From the NCBI GenBank assembly GCA_037903475.1, contig JBAJFG010000591.1, positions 868,001 to 932,000 of the forward strand: a stretch of DNA of 64,000 nucleotides. Reading direction: 5' to 3'. Under the pieces are notes generated by a model. The model ran no database searches, was not told the DNA's origin, and saw nothing but the letters and a program-made list of their open reading frames with translations. Position 1 is the stretch's first letter, and every line of letters starts with the position of its first letter. The translations under genes and the position numbers were made by a program. Positions 43,181 to 54,555 of the stretch are shown here, piece by piece. The stretch is from Ancylostoma caninum (lineage: Eukaryota; Nematoda; Chromadorea; Rhabditida; Ancylostomatidae).

Positions 43181-46100
43181 CTCCTCAAACGAGGAGGAAG
43201 CTGATAAGACGGCGTTCCTTTTGCAATACATCAGAGAGAAAACCAGATAGTATGAAGAGAATGGAGGCTAGTAAACGCCACCTCAACCTTGCAATTATAG
43301 AAAAACACTAATTGCACTATGAGTCACCTCCTTCCAAGACAGTCAGTGAAGACAAAGAATAAGGAAATGATGGGAGAAAGTAGAAAATTGTAAAGCATGG
43401 GAAGTTCTGGCAACACGGATGTGAACAGTATGTTGCTCCATCTTGGAGGAGGAGAATCAAATTACGAAGGTCTGAGCAGAAATACACATCCCAATTTTTA
43501 TGTACTCATTCATTTACTTATGTACTAGTTTATATGTTTCAGTGGCGAATGTGAAAATGGCCGATAGTGGGAGGAGGAGAGGGGGGGGGGGTGAGAAAAA
43601 GTGGGGTCTTCGTCACTTGTAGGGTCTGAATGGTGGGAATTTCCAAAATAATGTTGATTGATATTGAATTCCAAAGTTGGATAAGTGGAAATAGCCCTTA
43701 TAAGAGAACAGTAAAAATTAGGGTTAAAAATAAGCTAATTCAAGATTTTTACTAACTCTATAAAAGAGTTTCTCCTCTCCACCCATAACTGACTGGCGTG
43801 GAAGGGGAGGAACGCGGCCCCAGAGAATACATCGACTATTCGAGGGTACAAATTCTTGCATGACCTCAAATTAATCCTTCATTCTCATTTTTTGTTCCTT
43901 ATTTCAAGATGAGCTCATGTGAAATAGCGTTCTGAAACTTCACTTTCGCTGCTTGTTTTGTATGAAATATCTTTCACTATTCATTATTTCGAGATAAATA
44001 AATAGGAAAATGAATTATTCCATTTGCACTGATTTACCTTTCTTGTAATATCTCAGTTCTGGATCGATTACTGCCCAGATACCATGGTCTACCATTGATT
44101 TTCCCACTTTTTAGAATTTTTTTTACGTGCTTTGAGCATACGGATGTTTTTTTTTGAATTTCATCATAACATAATCATAACATAAATGAGCTACTAGGTG
44201 CGTATAAGACCAAGAAACATATTTAACACCTTATCACTGGTCTTCGAGTAATTGAGATGTTACACGGTTAGCTTGTACTCTCATCATTTTTTTTTTGCAA
44301 CAGTGACTTTCTAAAAAATTTAAAACTGTCTACTTGAAAAGTAAAGTAGTGAGGGGTAGATAGTTAAAGAACAGAAAAAGATAAGTAAAAATACAAAAAG
44401 AGATAAGTAAAAATACAAAAAGAACTATGTTCGTATAAAGAGAAAAATAGTTACCTCAGCGAAAACTTCCTTAAGATTTCAATGATATTCCTGTTTTAAA
44501 TGCACTTTATAAAGAGAAATGGAGGGAGGTGCGCGCTAGATGGTGGTTCATGAAGTTCAGGAGGCCAGTGCTGCGAGTACAGTATGTACATACACCGTGG
44601 TCCCATGGTGATGTTGCAGCATAAAATTGAATTTTTAATCAGTATATCAAGTAATTCACTAACGAAGACAGATGTGCTCTCAAAGGCCATACAATCACCT
44701 GGTATCTTTGTCTTACTAAGCCCAACAAGAACCTAAGGAAGATTTCCTTCAAGAAGCCAGATAGAAGACGGGCACGGACTTATGCATGGAATCGATTGGA
44801 CCAAAAATACAAAGTTTCTTTGACCACGAATGGCACCCACTTAGCGAACCTCTTTTGGGTTTCGCTTGTTCATCGTCACTCATTTACGAGTGAGGTTTTG
44901 CGAAGAGCTAGGAGATTCCAGAAATATGACGACGACTCCTCAGCAGTTATTTAGCTCACTATTCAACCATGACCAACAAAAACCTAGAGCAATAATTAAG
45001 GGGTAAAATGCTTGGCAATCCTGACTTTTACAATAGCTCTGGATCTCATCCGGAAGAATGATCCAGGGCGAGGAGGAGGAATATTTGGAATTAATTTTTT
45101 AGGAAGTTCCTATTTCTCTTGTCGTCTAGAATCCCATTCTTCACCTCTCCTTTCCGCGAAACCTCACTTTTTTCTTCCAAGGCACCTCCTCCTTCCATCC
45201 TCCCCTCCCGCTTCCCTTCTTCAGCCATTTTCGGGACTCATTTTCATACACACGTCATTTATTTGTTTACTAACCTCTTCATTCATTTTTTCTGCTTCAG
45301 AAACACACACTTCCGAATATAGTTATGTATTGGTAATATTGTACAGCACGGACCAGTACGATAAACTCGTCCAAATCAAGCACCAATTTTTACCGCTTGG
45401 GACCTACGTATAATGTGTTCAAAAAACGAGGTTGTGTCCGAGATAAGCAATGGAAAGAATAGCTTGAATAGCTTCGGTCCTTAATCCTGCATACGTAATC
45501 ATGTGCTATCCAGAAATCCAATGACCTAAATGTATTGAACAAATAGGAGGTGCTTCAAGAACACAGTCCCTGGATAGTCTCAAGATTAGCCATGAGGTGA
45601 GCTCGGTAAACACACTTCACGCAAGCTTTGGAATGGATATGTCTTTACAGAAAAGAGAAGAACATCAAGAATGAATCGGAATTTGAGTTCCTATTTTGAA
45701 AGAGAGCCCGAACGTCTGGCTCCATGGGTATTACTCTAGCTAGTAGCTAGAAGCTAAGGCCGAAAATATTCTCGCAGAAAGGTTCTCTAGTTATTTGCCA
45801 TCAGCTTAGGTTATAAATAATTCCATGATAAACCGTTGATGTCAATTTTAGCCAACATTCTAGTTCCCAGTTAAACTGTGGGATACAAACACCACGGAAT
45901 CCGTTGAAATGCATCAGGAGTTCATCAACCATACAAACAGTTCGCACTTTTTGATGTCCAGCACCAGTTTCTTGTTTCCAAATCCTTCATAGTCTCACTA
46001 GTATAGTTTCTCCCGTTTTTTATAGTTTTACTTTGTGATGTGAGAAGTTATCATCGGAGAAAGGTGATAATTTCTTTTTGGTAACAAAATACTATGCAGT

Positions 46101-48300
46101 AAAAAAGGGACGTAGGACGTTATAGCTGAAAAGAGCGGCGTGATCAAGCTCTTTGATTGGTCAGTTGTGCTACCGGCCAGTCGGAGAGCTGAGCCGTGCC
46201 GCCCTTTTCGTATATGATTCCATCGCAAAATAATGCCTACACTGTTCGAAATTCGATAAATCCAACAAAATCAAGTGCAAGCACGAAATTACAGTGAAAT
46301 TACGATATAAACTTGAAAGATTCAGCGCAAATATTATTTGAGGACACCCTGCATATAGCTTTCACTCCTCGGCCGCGAATAAACCAATTATTATAACTAT
46401 GCACTAAGTTTTGGAAAAGGTTAGAAGGATTCTATGAATTCCACGACAGGAAACAGCAGTGGCTGCCAGCACAACAAATCCACTACTAGGAAGGAACGTC
46501 TAATTGCAATCATTCATGTACACCTCGTTAGCCAACAGAGTTCTGAGTTGTTTATTTACACCTATGCGTTAGTTATATAAATCGGTAGTAAATTTTCAGG
46601 GACATTTGCTGTCTCCAACTCCTCCCCTCCCCCCTCCCTCCCACCCTCCCGCCTCCCCTTATCCCTCTCAATGCTCTCCAACTGCTTCGTTGGGAATTAA
46701 TTCTGAAATTGTGTTACACCAGAACAAGGAAATGCATGGGCAAGGCGGCTATACTATCCGCATAGTAGAGTCTCCAACTCTGAAATCTGTCCCGTTTGTT
46801 TGGAGGATGGCTGTACACTTCCTACAGGGTCCTGCTCTTTCTTTCCTTGGCTTCAGGACCAGCTTTGGCATGTATTTGGAAGCTTAACCTCTTACATTAT
46901 GCATCAGCTTTTTTATTCGTTTTGCCTTTAATGAAGGAATATCTCCACTTTTCCAGCGAGGATTCGGCTGAAGCACATGAAAGCCATTAAGCCTCTCATT
47001 AGGCCGAGCTCCTTATCGTGTATGAAGTCCAGGGAATCCAGGCGAATTTGCACAGTACTACTTTGCGGAACTGCTGCAGTTAACAGGATCTAAGTCCTAT
47101 CCCCTAACAACGGCACCAGCATTCCAAAGCTCATATAGTTCTCATCGGCTTGTGTGGATTAGCTTATAGCGTAAAACTCGTTTGCCGAAGCGGTAGACTT
47201 ACAATGCGGAGCGTTGATGCGCGGCGGATCCGCCGTGGTTAGGATGCCGCCATTCGGAGCAGCGTCGACGCGCAGATTATTCCCTCAAATGTTGATGCAA
47301 GCGAGACGAAATTGACAGTCGCCGATGCTAGGCACTGCCTAGCGATGAAAAGCCATCGAATCGAGGGACAGTGAGGGATACTTCCAAGGTTCTCAAGAAA
47401 CAGCAGCTTCAGTAGACCTAACAACGAGAGTGAAGAAAATGATCTCAAGAAAACAGCTCATTTTGTCATGAATAACACTCACTAGAACTTACGCAAACCT
47501 TCGAAAACTGGAAGAGCGAGAGGTTAAGAGTGTAGGTAGACCGTGCGCTAAAAAGATCCACACTATGCTTTGACTGTCCGTATTAATTTGGCGGCACTTA
47601 TTCTACACGTATAGGCGGTTCAGGAGAACGAGACTTGCTACAGTAGCCATGTCCGTGTCGTACTGCTCCACTGCAGTGCCAAAAAAGCCATACAGACTCT
47701 CTAACAACGACACATAACGTAACGCACATGTTGATCTCATTCTGGGCGTAACATAAACGCAGAATGCTCTGGAAAGCCATTGGCCGAACAAAATGCGAAA
47801 TAGGTATATTTCTTCGAATGGTAATTTAAAACCACATTTTGCAAAAAATTGTAACCTAAGAGGAATTGGACATAGCGAACGCGGAGTCTACAATGCTGTT
47901 GTTGCTCCTTTGCTTGATGCTTTATGAAGAGCGGTGTAAGGGCAACAAGCTCTGCAATTGGCTGGCTGATCAACCAATAAGAGAATAGTGCTGCACCACC
48001 CTTTTCTAGGTACAACGCTCGCCTTTGTGCTTCAGCAGTGGTTGGTACGCATGGATACAAGCTGCTAGAATGAGCATGTACGTCATCCTCGTTATGATCT
48101 CTTAGAGTGCTGTAACCATTTCACCCATAAGTAGATCGGATCTATTTATCTATTTACTTATTTATTTGTCAAAAAGTGAAAAGTGATAAACAAGTAGTTC
48201 CCAGTTAGCATGTTTATAAGGCAGGAATTCATTACAGGTGGTCAGTTGTGACAGGAAGGCAGGTGTTGAGGGGATTTGCCTATTTTAGCGCTCAATTTTG
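43181..48300. other. Gene desert segment
   Basis: No exon with family resemblance. Runs of C/T (46,615-46,670) and G (43,584) and small open frames only. A self-complementary GGCGGATCCGCC lies near 47,223. Confidence 0.4.
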
Positions 48301-48315
48301 AACCATGGGGACGAA

Positions 48316-49815
48316 GGCACAGTGGACGGCAACGGCGGTGGCCCATCTGCCGCCTCGAGAAGGATGCAGCGCAACCGCGCCGCACGCGCCGGGATCGGGG
48401 TCGTCACCTGGGCTGGTAGTAAACCCCCCGATCTCGTGAACTCTTAGCTGCCAATATGTCGTGACAGTGTCGCTCACATTTGTCGCGAGATGTTCATGAA
48501 CTTCTCATGGTAAAGAGGGCGCTCTCGCTGATGTCGCGACATAGTTGGCAACTAAGTTCAATGACAATGTCGCGACAGTGGTTGGTAGCCATGTTCGTGA
48601 CCTCTTGGTCATGAGGCGCAGACAGCAAAAGTTGAGGAAATAGTGTGGAAGTCAACGAGGCGTGATGTCACGAACTCGAACGGAGTTCGTGAACGTCCGG
48701 TTCGTGGACAAGAGAACGGTCAGGTATCGGCATAGGTCATTCTCAGATCAAGATCGAAACGAAGCTCCTTTGAAACAGCGCAGATGTATGAAGCTCTTAA
48801 ACCTTTGTCCATATTCCTTGCTTCATTCAATCGTAAGTGTGATACATGTGATACACAGTTTGATAAGAAGACACAAGATGAGGAAATTTTCAGATATTTT
48901 ACATTCATTTTAGAGATTTTAGAGAACCATCGAGTACCTCGTACATAGCGCTCTTAGCCAGCTTTTCTCATTGTAAAGGGATCTGTGAAATAGTTGTTAA
49001 ATGATCCGCAAATCCGCAAATCAAAGGAGGTAACTCTTTCACAGGTTTCGGCGAATAGGATAAGAAGAGCGGTTTCGTTGCGAAAAGGTGTGAGATATCA
49101 CAAAAAGAGCATGGACCATGCAGATCGAAAGCTTCACATTCAGCTGACGTGTGGGGCCTGATCATTCCTGCTTGAATTGATTTTGGCAGGGACTTCGAAC
49201 TAGAATTTCAAAGTACTGGGGAAGGATTAAAAGAACTCCTGCGAAGTATGGAGTTCTTAGGAGTTACTCAAAATATGAAGTGGAGAAAGAAGTATATGTT
49301 TCATTTGATTAGAGGGTATGTAGTCACTTTCTCCACAAACAAAGTTCTCAAAGACAGGATACACGTCTTGCTGTGGTTTTGCAAAAGGTTTGGAATGTTT
49401 AGGAAGCGAACCTCCCTATCACAACAGTGTCGGGTTCTTGCCGGAAACGCACTAACCACTAGGCCATGCGCACATTCTCTACTGAGAGAGTTCAGTAGAG
49501 ATACACTGATTAGCGAAACACACATTGATGTCGCAAAATTCTCGCGACGTGTTCGCAGATGTCGCGAACCTGGTGCCAACGTGTTCGCATCTTGGATGTC
49601 GCGACATGGGGGGTTTACTACTGGCTCTGCGGTATGCTATTTCTGGGGTCTTTTCTCCCCGATTTGCTCCAAAATCCTTAGAATCGAGTAGAAAAGCTGT
49701 AAGAAATTGCATAACAGCAGCAGAATACATAGCTTACGGCGCGCGCGACGCGGTTGCGCGACGTCCTTCTCAAGGCCGTAGACGGGCGAACACCATTGAC
49801 GTCCACTGTACACTC
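48316..49815. repeat. Inverted-repeat element, copy B, split by a 1.2-kb insertion
   Basis: 48,316-48,416 matches the left part of the element at 17,797 (GTGGACGGCAACGGCGGTGG, CCTCGAGAAGGATGC). 49,621-49,815 matches its right part (TAGAAAAGCTG, GCATAACAGCAGCAGAATAC, CGACGTCCTTCTC, GACGTCCACTGT). The interruption is the element below. Confidence 0.65.
48417..49620. mobile_element. 1.2-kb terminal-inverted-repeat element with internal tRNA-like sequence
   Basis: The ends are TAGTAAACCCCCC and its exact complement GGGGGGTTTACTA, flanked by CTGG on both sides (possible 4-bp target duplication). Subterminal GTCGCGACA-type palindromes recur near both ends. On the minus strand TGGCCTAGTGG (49,456-49,466) and GGTTCGCTTCC (49,402-49,412) form a tRNA-like promoter. 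No transposase; superfamily unknown. Confidence 0.65.
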
Positions 49816-49816
49816 C

Positions 49817-49963
49817 CTGTCGAAAAGATGGACGTAATGCAGAATCGCTGCGGGACCTATGCCACCCTCTCACTTGAAGCATGCTTTCTCAGCATCCCTC
49901 GTTCAGGTCCCGTCGCGATTCTGCAGGAACGGAATCCGTCCACTTTTTCGACAGGACTATATC
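49817..49963. mobile_element. Hairpin MITE
   Basis: The left arm (CCTGTCGAAAAGATGGACG, GCAGAATCGCTGCGGGACCT) is complemented on the right (AGGTCCCGTCGCGATTCTGC, CGTCCACTTTTTCGACAGG). The arms are about 50-55 bp with a 50-bp loop. It directly follows the repeat above. Confidence 0.7.
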
Positions 49964-50654
49964 TACGAAAATCGAAAGGTTTAGCGTTCCGAAGTGACCT
50001 CAGGATATCAGACCACAAATGTTTAGGCATGTTTATACTGGAATAATAGCTCACACCAAAGGAGTGGGAATTCATTGGCCAGCGCCGTTAACACAGAAAC
50101 TACTTCTCAACTATCTTGATGAGAACAGTATCGCGACCACCCATTGCATAGGCAATCTTCAATTTGCGTTTTTTCAATTGCGTTAGCGTAGTCTAGAGCA
50201 GCAAGATCGCTGCGATCCCATTATTCACAAAGTCGCAGTCGCAGCGACAGAATTGCATTGCTGCGAGTACACACACAGGTAAATTATTAGAAGGTGAGGC
50301 TTCAATAGAACTACTGAAATGTGAGGAAAGAGAGGAATAAAGGGGAAACCAAGGTGCTAAGAGCACTAAACTAGTATAAAAGAATGCGAACCTGACAGCC
50401 TTAGGTAGCTTGATGGCGGTGGGGCTCAGTGATGGAGTGACGGAACACGAGCGATAAATTGTCTGTGATTTATCGTTGCATGTGTTAAATCAAATAAATA
50501 ATGGCTATAAAGTCCGGAGACGCATGCAGTGGTTTTCTGCCGACAATTGTATGTGGAATGTGAATGTGCTTTAAAACAACGATGACGTCTTCAGGATTCT
50601 CGAACACCTATTCCTTGAAAATCCATGCATCTGCTAGAAACAGAGGTCTACCAC

Positions 50655-50816
50655 CTTGAAACGCATTTGAAACGCCACCATCTCATCTGTTATTTCTTTC
50701 GAATAGCCAATGACACCATTTGTGCAAGCAACGGACATCTTATGAAGAATTGATGCGTCCACTTGTTCAACATTAAGACGCATTATCGGAATAACCACAT
50801 GGCACATAAGAGAATC
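50655..50816 (-). other. Possible isolated coding exon (54 codons), unassigned
   Basis: An open segment is bounded by a CCTTCAG acceptor and an AAG|GTGGTA donor. It reads DSLMCHVVIPIMRLNVEQVD, then ILHKMSVACTNG and ITDEMVAFQMRFK. The helical pattern faintly recalls a nuclear-receptor ligand domain, but I cannot link it to neighbouring exons. It may be a chance frame or a gene fragment. Confidence 0.2.
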
Positions 50817-51164
50817 CTGAAGGATCATAATAAAGTTACGACTACGATTCATGCTACTTCTCTGTATCAGCTCGCTCGAGTGGTCTTCCAGGTCATTTTA
50901 CAGGATAGGATGGATGGCACTTCAATTAAACACATGCATAAATTTTATGCACCTGTATTGCATGGAATCTGCATCGTTCGTATGTGACAAATGTAGCAAA
51001 CAATCGTGTGCAGAAATGATGCAAACTATGCAAAATTCAATTGCTGGAGTTCAACTGCGCAAAATTTCAAATTTCTCAGTGACATAGAAAACAACTATAT
51101 CACCTATATCACTTTCTCTAGCTCATCGCTAAAAATACACAGACAGTTCGCAGAACTACACAGA

Positions 51165-51250
51165 GCTATTTATACTACATGCCTCGGCCAATTGCGCGTC
51201 GGACGCATGCATCCACTTGCGGAAGATTTTCCATGAAGACCTTTCAACGC
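51165..51250. mobile_element. MITE family member, partial
   Basis: ATTTATACTACATGC, then GGACGCATGCATCCACTTGC, GATTTTCCATGAAGACC and CAACGCGG match one half of the copies at 51,651, 52,413 and 58,077, in inverted order. Both termini are lost. Confidence 0.5.
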
Positions 51251-51650
51251 GGTCGTGAGAGGGTGAGCGAAAAGATAATAATAATAAGAAGAAGCGTGAA
51301 AATCCCAAAATTGGCGACGAAAAGTCTGAATTAGAGGAATTCGAGGTCATGAAGCACAGTATGCACGACTTTCCAGTGTATTCTTCCACTCATCTCAGAA
51401 AACCAATCAAAATGCAAACTGGTACGATAAAATAAACAATGAGTAATAAAACAAACAACAAAAAATGACAAATATAAATAAAAAACAAGAAGCAAAAGTG
51501 AGTAGTGATGCTTTATGAGTACATAGGTGAGTAGCGCCTCTCGATGAGTAGTGCTTCCTGTCTAGGGTAAGGTTGTATATTAGCATTTTGAGGCTTGCAT
51601 GTGGTAAAAAGTTTAAGATTTGTCCTCGAGATTGAAGGTTCTGCCATCTT

Positions 51651-51881
51651 AAGGGCAATTTATACTAGATGCGTGCGACTGACGCGCGTGCGTCTATATG
51701 ATGAAGAATAGGGCCCAGTGGCGTCGCAATCGCAGCTCAGACGCACGCGCACGTGACGGCCGCGCATTCTTTTCATTGAAGATGTGCATGCCGCGTTGAC
51801 CGGTCTTCATGGAGAATCCCTCGCAAATGGATGTGTGCGACTGATGCGTGACTGACGCACGCAGCTAGTATAAATTACCCT
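51651..51881. mobile_element. MITE, full copy 1
   Basis: The ends AGGGCAATTTATACTAGATG and CTAGTATAAATTACCCT are inverted, flanked by TTA on both sides (3-bp duplication, as in PIF/Harbinger). The subterminal region repeats GACGCACGC-like words. 231 bp, non-coding. Confidence 0.8.
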
Positions 51882-52412
51882 TTAAATGAATCTGAAGAGA
51901 AACTTTGTTCAACGAATAAATACACCAAAGTTCTGTAACCCTGTAAAATTCAAAGATATTTTAGGAATAAAATATAGTTAAAATAGAGGATAAAAAATGC
52001 GCGTGAAGCGTGAAGCAGGTATGTAGAGGCAGAGCTAAACTTAGCACAGTTTTCGTTGGAGATTCTTAGCAGACAGACAGGAGGATTGAGCCAGAATCAC
52101 AGCTAAGAAAACTGCTCCTGGGATTAGATGAAGATCAGAGCGAGTTGTAGAAATGATGATTGAAGCCATTGATGTGAGATTCGCAAGTGCAAAGTTTGAT
52201 GAAAGTCCTCCGCAAATTATAAATATAAACCAGACAGCTGCATGTGTCAAACGCATGCGACTATTCCCGGAATGTTTTTTTTTGAGTGACAAAGAGTGGT
52301 GAGTGCTGCAAATACAGTGTATTGGGATGAACCTGACAATCTTCGCAACGTTCACCTCCTCCAAAAATAGTTACTTATTGCTCACAAGTCGATAATTTAT
52401 CCGTTTATTAGA

Positions 52413-52650
52413 AGGCCAATTTATACTAGATGCGTGCGAGTGACGCACGTACGTCTATATGATGAAGAATAGGGCCGAGTGGCATCGCAGTCGCCGCTCA
52501 GACGCACGCGTTCACGGCTTCGCGACGGCCGCGCGTTCTTCTCATTGGGGATGTACATGCCGCGCTGACCCGTCCTCATGGAAAATCTCACGCTAATGGA
52601 TGCGTGCGACTGATGCGCGACTGACGCACGCGGCTAGTATAAATTGCCCT
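52413..52650. mobile_element. MITE, full copy 2
   Basis: The ends AGGCCAATTTATACTAGATG and CTAGTATAAATTGCCCT are flanked by AGA on both sides. The interior is colinear with the 51,651 copy (CTATATGATGAAGAATAGGG, GACGGCCGCGCGTTCTTCTC). Confidence 0.8.
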
Positions 52651-54019
52651 AGAGGTGGCCAGAGATGACGATTGACCATAAGACGAGGTCGAATGGAAGG
52701 ATATCAACGAAATTCAGGTTGAAGTGAACCAGGTTCATCCTAACGCATCATATAAAAAGGTTATTCTCAGATTTCAGCACTTCAAAATGTGTCAGAATGA
52801 AACCGCGAGATGAAGTGATAACGACAGTGGAAAAGATGCGAATCGATTACCCCGCCGTGTTCTTGGACCGTTTCACCACTGGGGTTGGTAGCGTTTTCCT
52901 GCGCACCTTGTTGCGAACATGAATTGAGATTAAAGGGCTCAAAACGTGACTGCACATAATGCTAGTGAATGGACCTCTTCTGGTCCTCAATGAGGTGGTG
53001 GATGATAAATTGAAAAGAATTAGAGCACACCTCGTCATCGGAGTCGTGGGGCATAAAATGAGTGGAAAATAAAGCTTTGGATGGGGATACTATTCATATC
53101 ACTGGCTTATCACCGCTTTGCAGATCCAACCAAGAAACCAGGATGGCACCGAGCGCATGGTGGACACACGTTCACGAGCGCAACAGCAGCAACGCAAGAA
53201 GATGGATCACGTAAACACAACGGCAGCGACGAGTGACAAATTGCCGGTGCATGTTAGCCTCAATCAGCAGATCCAATAGATTCGAGAAGTCGCTATGATC
53301 GATCACTATCATTTCAAACAGGCGCTGTGTAGGCACACGGCTTGGGATCCTCTTTTTCGAGCGACTCATTACTTTTTGCCTGGATGGGTAGAGCTATGTA
53401 CTGGTAGCACTGCTAAATGCACGCAAAAAAATGATGGATCACTGATCTCGGAAGCATGTGGTTCAATAATGGGCGGATGAGTGATTTTCAAAGAGCACGG
53501 CGGAAAAGGATCAGGTAACGGATACCTCATAACGCTAAGGGTCATGGTAAGGAACACCACTCAGCAAGACACCCTGGAAACCAGGACCAGATTTTTTCCG
53601 TTCTTGGCCACAAGCAGACGGGTTGAATTGCTTTTTTAATTTTGGGACAACCTGATATGAAACAGCAGACACTAGGTTGGAACTGCTAGAAAAATTATTC
53701 GGACGATACAGAAATGCGAAGACAGGATGCAGTGGACGACAACGGTGCGCAGTTCCCAAATGAGTTGCTCTGGCAGGGGAAGGATCCATGGAACTCTAAC
53801 CAGGCACAGAAATTGCAGTTGGACTGATTGACTACCTGATAGACTAGTACGCAATGTTGATATACGCAGAAATTAAGAGTTGGTATTTCTTGGTTCGATT
53901 CACCTGTTTATGCGTGCACGAATCCTATTCGAAATGTGTTAAGAAAGGGGTGCACATCTCGCGAGGACATTATCATATCATCTTTAGAGTATCCCCAGAC
54001 TCCGCTATTTCAGGATGAA

Positions 54020-54555
54020 TCGAAATGAACCGGTGATGTAAGGGTTAAAGAAAATATGTAGGAACGATGCGTATCAATTGTCACGTTAGAGTATACCCAG
54101 ACTTCGCCAGCAACCGTGGCGATCGCGACGATAGCCGGCGACCGCCTCATGGATAAAGTGAATGAGGAGACTTCAGACGTGAGAGAGATAGTAACTGATG
54201 TGGCGTGACGATCGATAAGCATCGTTTCCACAATCGCTATCACTCACATCGCCAGTTGGTTTTGGGCACATCTTCGAGACTATGGGCGATGAGCTCCTTT
54301 GACAGCGATCTATGGAGATGTAAGGTGGCAATCGATACGTATCATTTCCACAATCCTTATCTCCAACATCGCCAGTTCTTTTTTATTCATTTTAACCAGG
54401 CGAATTCTGGAGATACTCTTATATCGCCTTGGATCGCCTCACGGAGCTCCTCTCTTTTCATCGCCTGTTTTTCTTTTCGAATATGTGCCCAAAATGAACT
54501 GGTGATGTGAGTGATAGCGATAATGGAAACGATGCCTGTCGATCGCCACGCCCCC
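54020..54555. repeat. Four 60-80-bp units in alternating orientation
   Basis: The unit core GCATCGTTTCCACAATCGCT, ATCACTCACATCGCCAGTT occurs forward at 54,196-54,278 and 54,319-54,377 and reversed at 54,020-54,085 and 54,474-54,553. The outer part also carries TTTTGGGCACAT. The rest of 52,651-58,076 shows no gene or clear repeat. Confidence 0.6.

Noticed and set aside
42823..43231. Minus-strand proteins of repeated FIHS residues
   Set aside because: Direct translation of the AATG microsatellite.
52041..52364. 107-codon minus-strand frame with a hydrophobic stretch
   Set aside because: Lies between two MITE copies; no splice sites, family resemblance or convincing signal peptide cleavage.
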